Below, piece by piece: positions 49,822-58,606 of a DNA stretch of 64,000 nucleotides. Made by a program: the position numbers and the translations under genes. The number at the start of each line of letters is the position of its first letter. The first letter of the stretch is position 1. Source of the stretch: G963422565 sp963422565 (GTDB lineage Bacteria > Pseudomonadota > Alphaproteobacteria > MPNO01). The notes below the pieces were generated by a model that had not been told where the DNA came from, ran no database searches, and saw only the letters and a program-made list of their open reading frames with translations. Location: positions 2,542,001-2,606,000 of the forward strand of contig OY730228.1 in assembly GCA_963422565.1 (NCBI GenBank), in the 5' to 3' direction.

Positions 49822-50508
49822 TCAGACCCGCGGCGCCGTCAGCGGGCGGAGCGCCGGCGCCCAGCCGAGCGGGGCGCCGGTCAGGCCCTGCAGGGTCTCC
49901 CGGTCGACCGCCTCCGCCATCTCGCGAACCGTCAGCCTCCCCGCCGTCACGTCGATCACGGCGAGATCGGTGTAGATCGTCGTGACGACGCGGCGCCCGG
50001 TCAGGGGATAGCTGCATTCCCCGACGATCTTGGGCGCGCCGCCTCGGGTGCAGTGATCGGTCATCACGAAGACCCGGCTCGCACCGATCGCCAGATCCAT
50101 CGCGCCGCCGACGCCGGGGACCGCGCCCGGGGCGCCGGTCGACCAGTTGGCGAGGTCTCCGTTGGCCGCAACCTGGAAGGCGCCGAGGACGCAGATGTCC
50201 AGGTGACGCCCGCGCACGATGGCGAACGACTCGGCCTGGTTGAACAGGGCGGCGCCCGGCAGCAATGTCACCGGCTTCTTGCCGGCGTTGATCAGCTCCT
50301 CGTCGGCGTCCTCCGGGGCCGGCTCGGGGCCCATGCCCAGGATGCCGTTCTCGCTGTGCAGGACGATCTCCCGCCCCGCCGGGAGATAGTTGCCCACCAG
50401 GACCGGCTGGCCGATGCCGAGATTGACATAGGCGCCGTCGGGGATGTCCTGGGCGATGCGCCAGGCGAGCTGGTTACGGGTCAGGCCGGCCGGGCGGGCG
50501 GCGTTCAT
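49822..50508 (-). CDS. scoB: 3-oxoacid CoA-transferase subunit B
   Basis: A 228-residue beta subunit. The active-site glutamate is in LHSENGILGMGP (about residue 48), and the start LAWRIAQDIPDGAYVNLGIG is typical. With subunit A it moves CoA from succinyl-CoA to acetoacetate or a similar oxo acid. The start overlaps the stop of the subunit A gene (ATGA). Substrate (acetoacetate or 3-oxoadipate) cannot be told from sequence alone. Confidence 0.92.
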   Translation of the reverse strand: MNAARPAGLTRNQLAWRIAQDIPDGAYVNLGIGQPVLVGNYLPAGREIVLHSENGILGMGPEPAPEDADEELINAGKKPVTLLPGAALFNQAESFAIVRGRHLDICVLGAFQVAANGDLANWSTGAPGAVPGVGGAMDLAIGASRVFVMTDHCTRGGAPKIVGECSYPLTGRRVVTTIYTDLAVIDVTAGRLTVREMAEAVDRETLQGLTGAPLGWAPALRPLTAPRV

Positions 50509-51215
50509 GGATAGCGGTCTCCGCGCAGGATGGCGTCGCGCTCGCTCATCGGGTCGGGCACGGTGACGATCCGATCGACATGGATGCCCGGGGTCACCAC
50601 GGTCTCGGGCGGAATGCCGCCGAGCGGCACCAGACGGCGCGCCTGGACGATGGTGACCCGGGCGGCCGTGCACATCACGGGGCCGAAATTGCGGGCGGCG
50701 AGCCGGTATGCGAGATTCCCCCAGCGATCGGCCGTCTCCGCCTTGATCAGTGCGAAGTCGCCGCGGATCGGCAGCTCCAGGACATGGTCGACGCCGTCGA
50801 TTTCCCGGCATTCCTTGCCTTCGGCGAGCACGGTCCCGGCGGCGGTCGGGGTATAGAAACCGCCGATGCCGGCCCCGGCGGCGCGGAGGCGCTCCGCCAG
50901 CGTTCCCTGCGGCACCAGCTCGAGCTCCAGCTTTCCGGCTTCGTAGAACGACCGGAAGACATCGGCATCGGACGATCGCGGATAGGAGCAGACCATGCGC
51001 CGCACCCGACCCTGCTCGACCAGCGCGGCGAGCCCGATATGGCCGTTGCCGCCGTTGTTGTTGACGACGGTCAGATCGCGGGCGCCCCGGTCGATCAGCG
51101 CGTGTATGAGCTCGGTCGGCGATCCCGCCTCGCCGAACCCGCCGATCAGCACCGTGGCACCGTCGCCGATATCGGCCACCGCCTCGGCGATGTCGGCCAC
51201 GCGCTTGTCGATCAT
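50505..51215 (-). CDS. scoA: 3-oxoacid CoA-transferase subunit A
   Basis: A 236-residue alpha subunit with the CoA-binding motif TVLIGGFGEAGSPTELIHAL (residues 19-38) and conserved FYTPTAAGTVLAEGKE. I chose ATG 51215; the frame is open further upstream into the region divergent from the RidA gene. It is translationally coupled to subunit B. Confidence 0.92.
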   Translation of the reverse strand: MIDKRVADIAEAVADIGDGATVLIGGFGEAGSPTELIHALIDRGARDLTVVNNNGGNGHIGLAALVEQGRVRRMVCSYPRSSDADVFRSFYEAGKLELELVPQGTLAERLRAAGAGIGGFYTPTAAGTVLAEGKECREIDGVDHVLELPIRGDFALIKAETADRWGNLAYRLAARNFGPVMCTAARVTIVQARRLVPLGGIPPETVVTPGIHVDRIVTVPDPMSERDAILRGDRYP

Positions 51216-51384
51216 CGGGCCGCCCCGAAATTCCCCATCGCGCGATCCTACCCCGTTCGGGCAGCCTGTCGAGCCGATCGCGGGCGATCGACCGCGGCGA
51301 GCGGCGGGGGAGACCGCAGCGGCCGCGATTGACAGCGGGCGCCGCCGCCCGCTAGAAGCCCCGCATCCGGGGCGGGGAAACGGC

Positions 51385-52635
51385 ATGCAGGTCGAGGCGG
51401 TCAGATCCGACAACCCGCAGCCGCTCGCCAACTATACCGAAGCCTTTCGGGCCGGCGATCTGGTATTCGCCGCGGGCCAGCTTCCGACCGATTTCAGGAC
51501 CGGCATTCCGCCCGAGGCGCGGATCGACCCGGCCTTTCCCTATTACGGCTCGGCGATCGAGAAGCGCACCCACTACGTGCTCGACAATCTGGCGCGGACC
51601 TTCGCCGCTGCCGGCTCGTCGCTCGACCATGTGGTCAAGGCGCAGGTGTTTCTGGAGGATCTGGCCGACTTCGCGGATTTCGATCGGGTGTGGCGGGAAT
51701 ATTTCCCGACGCCGCCGGCGCGCACCACCGTCGGCACGACGGGGCTGCTGGTCAGGGACGCCCTGATCGAGATCGACCTCATCGGCTACGTGCCGGGCAC
51801 GCTCGACTGCCGGGCGGTCAGATCCGACAACCCGCAGCCGCTCGCCAACTATACCGAAGCCTTTCGGGCCGGCGATCTGGTATTCGCCGCGGGCCAGCTT
51901 CCGACCGATTTCAGGACCGGCATTCCGCCCGAGGCGCGGATCGATCCGGCCTTTCCCTATTACGGCTCGGCGATCGAGAAGCGCACCCGCTACGTGCTCG
52001 ACAATCTGGCGCGGACCTTCGCCGCCGCCGGCTCGTCGCTCGACCATGTGGTCAAGGCGCAGGTGTTTCTGGAGGATCTGGCCGACTTCGCGGATTTCGA
52101 TCGGGTGTGGCGGGAATATTTCCCGACGCCGCCGGCGCGCACCACCGTCGGCACGACGGGGCTGCTGGTCAGGGACGCCCTGATCGAGATCGACCTCATC
52201 GGCTACGTGCCGGGCACGCTCGACTGCCGGGCGGTCAGATCCGACAACCCGCAGCCGCTCGCCAACTATACCGAAGCCTTTCGGGCCGGCGATCTGGTAT
52301 TCGCCGCGGGCCAGCTTCCGACCGATTTCAGGACCGGCATTCCGCCCGAGGCGCGGATCGACCCGGCCTTTCCCTATTACGGCTCGGCGATCGAGAAGCG
52401 CACCCACTACGTGCTCGACAATCTGGCGCGGACCTTCGCCGCTGCCGGCTCGTCGCTCGACCATGTGGTCAAGGCGCAGGTGTTTCTGGAGGATCTGGCC
52501 GACTTCGCGGATTTCGATCGGGTGTGGCGGGAATATTTCCCGACGCCGCCGGCGCGCACCACCGTCGGCACGACGGGGCTGCTGGTCAGGGACGCCCTGA
52601 TCGAGATCGACCTCATCGGCGCCGTCAGGGGCTGA
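51385..52635 (+). CDS. Three RidA-family domains fused in tandem
   Basis: A 416-residue protein made of three almost identical RidA-like domains (about residues 5-143, 144-282, 283-416), each repeating every 139 residues. Each has the entry motif PLANYTEAFRAGDLVFAAGQ, the conserved arginine in PPARTTVGTTG and the C-terminal IEIDLIG. RidA proteins remove reactive enamine/imine intermediates and normally act as trimers of single-domain chains, with active sites between subunits. One chain with three copies could fold as a covalent trimer. The start ATG follows GGGGAAAC. It is divergent from the CoA-transferase genes and leads into two small genes. Confidence 0.9.
   Translation: MQVEAVRSDNPQPLANYTEAFRAGDLVFAAGQLPTDFRTGIPPEARIDPAFPYYGSAIEKRTHYVLDNLARTFAAAGSSLDHVVKAQVFLEDLADFADFDRVWREYFPTPPARTTVGTTGLLVRDALIEIDLIGYVPGTLDCRAVRSDNPQPLANYTEAFRAGDLVFAAGQLPTDFRTGIPPEARIDPAFPYYGSAIEKRTRYVLDNLARTFAAAGSSLDHVVKAQVFLEDLADFADFDRVWREYFPTPPARTTVGTTGLLVRDALIEIDLIGYVPGTLDCRAVRSDNPQPLANYTEAFRAGDLVFAAGQLPTDFRTGIPPEARIDPAFPYYGSAIEKRTHYVLDNLARTFAAAGSSLDHVVKAQVFLEDLADFADFDRVWREYFPTPPARTTVGTTGLLVRDALIEIDLIGAVRG
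51397..52620 (+). repeat. 417-base unit in three tandem copies
   Basis: Copies start at 51397, 51814 and 52231, exactly 417 bases apart. Copies 1 and 3 look identical over their shared length; copy 2 differs at about three bases (for example CGATCC for CGACCC and CCGCTAC for CCACTAC). Identity ends at 52620, where the last copy goes to the stop codon. Confidence 0.95.
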
Positions 52636-52647
52636 GCGGAGGGAACG

Positions 52648-52944
52648 ATGTCGAAATTCCTGATCCTCGCCCGCCCGAAGAAGCCGCTCCCGCCCAAGGC
52701 GAATGTCGGCGCCGCCCGCGACCAATGGCGCGCGCTGCGCGACGCGGGGCGCGCCGAGGTCTACGAGATCGTCGAGGACAACGGCGCCGGGTTCGCGGTG
52801 TTTCTCGATGTCGAGGATCACGACGAGTTGATGGCGATCCTGTTCCGCAACCCGCTCGGGAGCTGGGGCGCATATCAGGTCTATCCGCTGGGGACGCTGG
52901 AGGGCGAGGCGCGGGCGATGCGCGACGCCGGAATCATCCCCTGA
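52648..52944 (+). CDS. Small dimeric alpha-beta-barrel protein (YciI/muconolactone isomerase-like)
   Basis: A 98-residue protein that starts MSKFLILARPKKPLPPKANV. The later FAVFLDVEDHDELMAILFRN is typical of ferredoxin-like small barrels. It lies 12 bases after the RidA gene, with which it is probably co-transcribed. The next gene encodes a shorter paralogue. Substrate unknown; family placement is by general pattern. Confidence 0.68.
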   Translation: MSKFLILARPKKPLPPKANVGAARDQWRALRDAGRAEVYEIVEDNGAGFAVFLDVEDHDELMAILFRNPLGSWGAYQVYPLGTLEGEARAMRDAGIIP

Positions 52945-52970
52945 CCGCGGTCGAGGAGGCATGCCCTGCG

Positions 52971-53225
52971 ATGGCCAAATTCCTGATCATCAACCGCCCG
53001 CCGCCGCACCGCACCAAGGACGCACCGGTCGGCGCCTGCGTCGATCATTTCGCGACCCTCGGGGCGCGCAACCGAGCCACGGTCTACCCGATCGCCGGCC
53101 TGAAGGGCTATGCGACGCTGGTCGATGTCGAGAACCATGACGAGCTGCGTGCGGTGATTGCCGGCAACGCGATGGGCCATATCGAGGAGTACACGGTCCT
53201 GGCGCTCGCCGATCTCTCCGAATAG
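52971..53225 (+). CDS. Second small barrel protein, paralogue of the preceding gene
   Basis: An 84-residue protein starting MAKFLIINRPPPHRTKDA, with YATLVDVENHDELRAVIAGN matching the preceding protein's FAVFLDVEDHDELMAIL region. GAGGAGG lies 10 bases before the ATG at 52971; an ATG at 52961 is out of frame. It likely arose by duplication and divergence of its neighbour. Confidence 0.7.
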   Translation: MAKFLIINRPPPHRTKDAPVGACVDHFATLGARNRATVYPIAGLKGYATLVDVENHDELRAVIAGNAMGHIEEYTVLALADLSE

Positions 53226-53306
53226 GGCGGGCGGGTCGCGCCCGCACCCCCCGGATTCGGAGCGGAATATCTCGAACATGGACCCGATCGAAAAACTGAT
53301 ACGGCG

Positions 53307-54002
53307 ATGCAGAACGTGAAACGCATCGTCTGCCTCGCCAACTCCCGCAAGCTTGGCGGGCGCTGCATCGCCGGTCGGGAATGGCGGGGCGGCCGCGCGG
53401 GCCGATGGGTCCGGCCCGTAAGCGACCGCGAGAACCGGGACGTATCGGAATACGAGCGCCAGTATGAAGACGGCAGCGATCCGCGGATCCTCGACGTGAT
53501 CGACGTTCCGCTGCGCGAGCCGCTGCCGCAGCCGTGCCAGCCGGAGAACTGGTTGCTCGATCCCGAATATCATCGGGAGAAGTCGGGCAGGCTGTCATGG
53601 TTCGACCTGCCGGCGCTCGCCGACCCGGCGGCACCGCTCCGGGCGGACGGTTGCAGCAGCTATGAGGGCCGCAACGACCGGGTTCCGCTGGATGCGGCGG
53701 ACTCGATCGGAGACTCCCTGCGGCTGCTCCGGATCGATGATCTCGCACTGTCGGTCTTCAGGCCCGGCGAGGCGTTCGGCAACGCCAAGCGGCGGGTCCA
53801 GGCGCGCTTCCCGCATGCGGGCCGGGACTATGCCCTCTGGGTGACCGACCCCCGCTGGGAGCGGTATTGCTTGGCGAAGCCGGACGGACGCTACCGGTTG
53901 GGCGCCTGCTATCTCACGGTGAGTTTGGGCGAACCCTATCGCGGTTTCCGCTACAAGCTGGTCGCCGCCATCATGGACGAAGAGCTCGGGCCGCCCCGAT
54001 GA
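53307..54002 (+). CDS. Dual OB-domain (DuOB) protein associated with DUF488
   Basis: A 231-residue protein resembling the dual-OB family: RIVCLANSRKLGGRCIAGRE at the start, GRWVRPVSDRENRDVSEYE, and a C-terminal YRLGACYLTVSLGEPYRG. OB folds commonly bind nucleic acid. It overlaps the first DUF488 gene by ATGA, so the three downstream genes form one unit. The role is unknown; a nucleic-acid-linked activity is inferred from the folds and partners. Confidence 0.7.
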   Translation: MQNVKRIVCLANSRKLGGRCIAGREWRGGRAGRWVRPVSDRENRDVSEYERQYEDGSDPRILDVIDVPLREPLPQPCQPENWLLDPEYHREKSGRLSWFDLPALADPAAPLRADGCSSYEGRNDRVPLDAADSIGDSLRLLRIDDLALSVFRPGEAFGNAKRRVQARFPHAGRDYALWVTDPRWERYCLAKPDGRYRLGACYLTVSLGEPYRGFRYKLVAAIMDEELGPPR

Positions 54003-54622
54003 ACGCCGCCCGTCTCGGCCTGCTCACGATCGGCCACTCGACGCATGCCGCGGCGGCGTTCGTCGCGCTGTTGAAGCGGCACGGCGTGACGGCGGTGGCC
54101 GATGTCCGCTCGACCCCCCATAGCCGGTTCAACCCCCGGTTCGACCGCGAGCCCCTGGCCGCCGCCCTGGCGGCGGAGGGCGTTCGGTATCTCTGGCTCG
54201 GCCGCGCGCTGGGCGGGCGACCCGACGACCCGGCCTGCTATGTGGAGGGGCGGATCCGCTACGCACGCGTCGCCGCGACCGAACCGTTCAGGCGCGGCCT
54301 CGCCCGTGTCCTTCGTGAAGCGGCCGGCCATCGGACCGCGCTGATGTGCGCGGAGAAGGAGCCGCTCGACTGCCACCGAACGCTGCTCGTCGCCCGCGCG
54401 CTCGACGGAAAGGGCGTCGATGTCGCCCATATTCATGCCGACGGCGCCCTGGAGCCGCATGGCGCGGCGATGGACCGGCTTCTCGACAGGCTGAAGATGC
54501 CCCGCGATGACCTCTTTCGCACGCGCGAGGAGCTGATCGCCGCTGCCGTCGCCCGACAGGAGGGACGGATCGCCCATGCGAACGGCGCGCCCCCCGCCCG
54601 GGGCGGAGGCGGAGCCCCTTGA
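53999..54622 (+). CDS. DUF488 protein (first copy)
   Basis: A 207-residue protein with the DUF488 start LLTIGHSTHAAAAFVALLK, the VADVRSTPHSRFNPRFDR motif and the conserved cysteine pair region ALMCAEKEPLDCHRTLLVA. The family is often found in genomic islands and near DNA- or nucleotide-handling genes. The C-terminal 30 residues are low in complexity. It overlaps the genes on both sides. Confidence 0.88.
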   Translation: MNAARLGLLTIGHSTHAAAAFVALLKRHGVTAVADVRSTPHSRFNPRFDREPLAAALAAEGVRYLWLGRALGGRPDDPACYVEGRIRYARVAATEPFRRGLARVLREAAGHRTALMCAEKEPLDCHRTLLVARALDGKGVDVAHIHADGALEPHGAAMDRLLDRLKMPRDDLFRTREELIAAAVARQEGRIAHANGAPPARGGGGAP

Positions 54623-55056
54623 AGCTGTTCACCATCGGGTTCACCAGGAAGTCGGCCGACCGGTTCTTCGGCCTGCTGCGCGATTCGGGGGCCAGACGCG
54701 TCGTCGATGTGCGGCTCAACAACCGCTCCCAGCTCGCCGGCTTCGCCAAGCGCGACGATCTGGCATATTTCCTCGCCGAGCTCTGCGGCATGGCCTATGT
54801 CCACCTGCCCGAGCTCGCGCCGACCAAGGCGATGCTGCGGGAATACCGGAAGGGGAGCAGCGGCTGGAAGACCTATGAGGCGCGGTTCCTCGATCTCATG
54901 CGCGAACGCCGGATCGAGGACACCGTCCCGAGGGAGACGATCGCCGAGGGCTGCCTCCTGTGCAGCGAGGACAGGCCTCATTGCTGCCACCGCCGGCTGG
55001 TGGCCGAGTATCTGAACGACCGTTGGGGCGGGGTCGAGATATCCCATCTCGGGTAG
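54619..55056 (+). CDS. DUF488 protein (second, shorter copy)
   Basis: A 145-residue DUF488 protein with LFTIGFTRKSADRFFGLLR, VVDVRLNNRSQLAGFAKR and the cysteine motif LLCSEDRPHCCHRRLVAEYL. It starts at a TTG inside a TTGA overlap with the first DUF488 gene. The two copies share fold and motifs but differ in most residues, so they are old paralogues, perhaps forming a heteromer. Confidence 0.88.
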   Translation: MKLFTIGFTRKSADRFFGLLRDSGARRVVDVRLNNRSQLAGFAKRDDLAYFLAELCGMAYVHLPELAPTKAMLREYRKGSSGWKTYEARFLDLMRERRIEDTVPRETIAEGCLLCSEDRPHCCHRRLVAEYLNDRWGGVEISHLG

Positions 55057-55304
55057 CGCGCCCGCCCGCGGGGGCGCGGGACGGCGGCAGTTTTCGTTTC
55101 GGCGTCCCGGTCTCCGGCCTCTGCCGGAATCTTGCCCCGCATCGCCGACGGTTTTTCGAGGAGGATCCCCCCTCCCTCCGATCGGGGAACCCCGCGCACC
55201 CCGCCGGTCATGCGACGGGTAGAGCCTCGGGATTGCTCCGCCGGCGCTCGCGCCCTAGTTTCGTTCCAAGCCACCGATCGAAGCCGAACCGGGGGAAGAT
55301 ACGG

Positions 55305-56033
55305 ATGATCGACTGCTACACATGGCCCACGCCCAACGGGCACAAGGTGCACATCATGCTCGAGGAATGCGGGCTGGACTGGACGGTGCACCCGATCAAC
55401 ATCCAGGAGGGCGACCAGTTCGATCCCGAATTCCTCGAGATCAGCCCCAACAACAAGATGCCGGCGATCGTCGACCGCGACGGGCCGGGCGGCGAGGAGA
55501 TCGCGGTCTTCGAGACCGGGGCGATCCTCGTCTATCTCGCCGACAAGACCGGGCGCTTCCTGCCGCAGGAGCCGGCCGGGCGCTATGACGCGCTGCAATG
55601 GCTGATGTGGCAGATGGGCGGCGTCGGGCCGATGCTGGGCCAAGCCCATCACTTCCACAACTATGCCCCCCAGCGCTTCCCGCGCGAGACGCTGCAATAC
55701 GGCATCGACCGCTACGTCAACGAGGCCAACCGGCTCTACGGCGTGCTCGAGAAGCGCCTGGACGGCCGCGACTGGGTGGCGGCGGACGACTACACGATCG
55801 CCGACATGGCCATCTTCCCCTGGCTGCGCTTCCCCGAGAACCAGGGCGTGGACATCGAAGGCTATCCCCGGGTCAAGGCGTGGCGCGACAGGATATGGGC
55901 GCGCCCGGCGGTCGCCAAGGCGCTGGAGACTCTCGCCGGGCACCGCCGCGCCGGGCCCGGCTATTCCGACAAGGCCTGGGAACTGCTCTACGGCAAGTCG
56001 CAGGCACGGCAGGGCCAGACGGCGGCCGATTGA
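55305..56033 (+). CDS. Glutathione S-transferase family protein (YfcG/YghU-like)
   Basis: A 242-residue protein with a thioredoxin-like N-terminal domain (TWPTPNGHKVHIMLEECGL; SPNNKMPAIVD; FETGAILVYLADKTG) and an all-helical C-terminal domain (ADDYTIADMAIFPWLR). The TPNGHK start is typical of the nu-class disulfide-bond oxidoreductases YfcG and YghU. The start has GGGGGAAG about 6 bases upstream. It is probably transcribed alone. Confidence 0.92.
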   Translation: MIDCYTWPTPNGHKVHIMLEECGLDWTVHPINIQEGDQFDPEFLEISPNNKMPAIVDRDGPGGEEIAVFETGAILVYLADKTGRFLPQEPAGRYDALQWLMWQMGGVGPMLGQAHHFHNYAPQRFPRETLQYGIDRYVNEANRLYGVLEKRLDGRDWVAADDYTIADMAIFPWLRFPENQGVDIEGYPRVKAWRDRIWARPAVAKALETLAGHRRAGPGYSDKAWELLYGKSQARQGQTAAD

Positions 56034-56075
56034 CAGCCGCTTTCGTCCCCCGCTAGTAAGGTCGGCGGCGCGGTC

Positions 56076-56168
56076 GGAGGGGTGGCCGAGCGGCTGAAGG
56101 CGGCGGTTTGCTAAACCGTTATAGGGGTAGTACCTCTATCGAGGGTTCGAATCCCTCTCCCTCCGCCA
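56076..56168 (+). tRNA. tRNA-Ser (anticodon GCT)
   Basis: A 93-base tRNA with the long variable arm of serine tRNAs, acceptor GGAGGGG pairing TCCCTCC, anticodon GCT at 56110-56112, and an encoded CCA end. Confidence 0.95.
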
Positions 56169-56241
56169 TCCACGCCTCCCGGAGTCGCGATCGCGATGGG
56201 GTCGATGTCCGGCATCGACGGCACGCGCGGCGATCTCGGCA

Positions 56242-56530
56242 TCAGCGGATCGGCCTGCGGGACAGATCGAGCGCTCTGGCATCGCGCCCGGTCGCAAACT
56301 CGAACCCTGGCCGCGACGGGTCGATGAAGGCGATCGACTCGTAGAAGTCGTCCAGGGGAACGAATATCCCGTTCTCTTCCGCCCAGCGCCGCATCCGCTG
56401 ATTGGCGGAACGCGCCCATGACAGGATCTCCACATCTCCGGCGGGACCGATCCGGCCGCGACGGCCCTTTCCAGGGGGCGGCCGGCGCGGGCGAGATGCA
56501 ACAGGTTCTCGAAGTGGATCCGCACGCGGT
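56242..56530 (-). pseudogene. Broken NYN/PIN-like domain gene
   Basis: Two frames carry parts of one protein: RIHFENLLHLARAGRPLERA with GSVPPE, then VEILSWARSANQRMRRWAEE and IFVPLDDFYESIAFIDPSRP. Both match the middle and end of NYN-domain (PIN-like RNase fold) proteins. A frameshift near 56440 separates them, and the N-terminal part with the first catalytic aspartate is missing. It lies directly downstream of tRNA-Ser. Confidence 0.6.
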
Positions 56531-56694
56531 GCCGCGCGCCGGGTCTCCGACCTCTTCGGGGCGGAGCGCAACGGTATCCCGTACCGTTTCGTGGTCTTCC
56601 ATGCTACCGCATGTCGGCGGCGCCTGGCGGGTGCTGTCCGTACCCGGTCTTCGCGGCACCGATCCGATATGTTCGTCCCGCCAGCGCCGGCCCG

Positions 56695-58278
56695 CTATGC
56701 CGCCGGATCCTCGCCGGCGGCGGCGCGCTCGATCAGGGTCAGCGATTCCCGGAGACCGTAGAGCGCGAAGAAGGAGCCGAGCCGCGGCCCCTCGCTCTGG
56801 CCGAGAAGGGTCTCGTAGAGCGCGCGGAACCAGCCGCGCAGGCTGTCGAACGGATGGCGCTTGCCGACCTCGTAGATCTCCGTCTGGATGGCCTCGGCGC
56901 CCGCCCCGTCGGGCAGCGCCCGCAGCGCCCGGGCGAGATCGGCGAGCGCCGTGCGCTCCTGGGCGCTCGCCGCCCGGTAGGCCTTGCGGGGCTTGACCCG
57001 ATCCCGGTAGTAGGCGATCGCATGGCCGACCAGGCGGTCCAGGTTCGGCGCCGTCCCGGGGCTCGCCTCCGGCGCGTAGCGGCTGATGAAGCCCCACAGC
57101 ACCGCCGCGTCCTCGGTATTGCAGACGCTTGCGAGATTCAGCAGCAGCCCGAACCCGACATGGCCTTCGGCGGCGGGCGGACTCCCGTCATGGACGTGCC
57201 AGACCGGATTGTCGAGCCGCGCCGCCGCGTCCTCCGAGGCGAACCTCGCAAGCGCCGCGAGATAGTCGTCGACCTGGCGCGGGATCACGTCGAAATGGAG
57301 CCGCCGCGCCTTGCGCGGCGCGTTGTACATGAACATCGCGAGGCTCTCCGCCGGCGCATAGGTCAGCCATTCCTCGACCGAGATCCCGTTGCCGCGCGAC
57401 TTCGATATCTTCTCGCCTGCCTCGTCAAGGAACAGCTCGTAGGTGAACCCCTCGGGCGGACGGGCGCCCAGCAATCCCGCGATCCGCCCCGACAGGCGCA
57501 CCGAATCGATCAGGTCCTTGCCCGACATCTCGTAATCGACACCGAGGGCGGCCCAGCGCATCGCCCAGTCGGCTTTCCACTGGAGCTTGCAATGCCCGCC
57601 CGTCACCGGGACCTCGACCGCCCTGCCGTCGCCGTCGCGATAGACGATCGTTCCGGCCTCGGCGTCGCGCGCGATCAGCGGGACCTGAAGCACCCGACCC
57701 GTCCGCGGGCAGATCGGCAGGAACGGGCTGTAGGTCGCGCGGCGCTCGGGCCCGAGCGTCGGCAGGATGACCGCGGCGATGCGGTCATATTCGGCCAGCA
57801 CCCGGAGGAGGGCGGGATCGAACCGCCCCGACTTGTAGCAGGCGGTCGCGCTCATGAACTCGTAGTCGAAGCCGAAGCCGTCGAGAAACGACCGGAGCCG
57901 CGCATTGTTATGCGCGCCGAAGCTCTCATGGCTGCCGAACGGGTCCGGGACCGCAGTCAGCGGCTTGCCGAGATGGGCCTCCATGGCGGCCGCGTCGGGG
58001 ATGTTGTCCGGCACCTTGCGCAGCCCGTCCATGTCGTCGGAGAAGGCGATCAGCCGGGTCGGCGCGTCGGAGAGCCGGCGGAAGGCGTTGCGGACCATCT
58101 GGGTGCGGACGACTTCGCCGAAGGTCCCGATATGGGGCAGGCCGGAGGGGCCGTACCCGGTCGCGAACAGGACATGGCCCTTGTCCGGAACCCCGCCGCC
58201 GATCCGGGCCGCGAGCCGGCGCGCTTCCGCGAATGGCCAGGACCGCGCCCCGCCAGCCGACTCCCGCTCTCCGCTCAT
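56695..58278 (-). CDS. lysS: Lysine--tRNA ligase, class I
   Basis: A 527-residue class I aminoacyl-tRNA synthetase that charges tRNA-Lys, the form used by alphaproteobacteria and archaea. The HIGH-type motif is PSGLPHIGTFGE (about residue 44) and the KMSKS motif is EKISKSRGNG (about 285). The start ATG 58278 is chosen because upstream in-frame sequence is Arg-rich and without family similarity. Confidence 0.95.
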   Translation of the reverse strand: MSGERESAGGARSWPFAEARRLAARIGGGVPDKGHVLFATGYGPSGLPHIGTFGEVVRTQMVRNAFRRLSDAPTRLIAFSDDMDGLRKVPDNIPDAAAMEAHLGKPLTAVPDPFGSHESFGAHNNARLRSFLDGFGFDYEFMSATACYKSGRFDPALLRVLAEYDRIAAVILPTLGPERRATYSPFLPICPRTGRVLQVPLIARDAEAGTIVYRDGDGRAVEVPVTGGHCKLQWKADWAMRWAALGVDYEMSGKDLIDSVRLSGRIAGLLGARPPEGFTYELFLDEAGEKISKSRGNGISVEEWLTYAPAESLAMFMYNAPRKARRLHFDVIPRQVDDYLAALARFASEDAAARLDNPVWHVHDGSPPAAEGHVGFGLLLNLASVCNTEDAAVLWGFISRYAPEASPGTAPNLDRLVGHAIAYYRDRVKPRKAYRAASAQERTALADLARALRALPDGAGAEAIQTEIYEVGKRHPFDSLRGWFRALYETLLGQSEGPRLGSFFALYGLRESLTLIERAAAGEDPAA

Positions 58279-58606
58279 GGCGGCGGAAACTAGAGCAATC
58301 GCGATCCCTGCGGAACATGGCCGGTCGTCCCCCGACCCGGCGCCCCCGCGAGGGGGGGAGGCCAAGGCGGGGGGACCCTTGTCGTCCGACGGCGGGCTCC
58401 GGACGGGGCGTTCGACGCGACGACGGCGAAGGGGCCGGGCTTCGCGTTCCATGGAGCATCCGGAGCCGCCCGAACCATGTGCCGAGCGATTCGACCGCTC
58501 CACGAGTCGCGTTCGCCCCGTGGACAAGCGGACGGGCCGCACGGGGCGGTTGCGCGCGGCGCCGGCCGCGCGAGAATATGCGCCCGAACCCGAACGGAGC
58601 GTCCGC

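Noticed and set aside
56111..57097. 328-codon minus-strand frame over tRNA-Ser and the lysS end
   Set aside because: It runs through a tRNA gene and out of frame through lysS; only the short NYN-like piece has similarity, in other frames.
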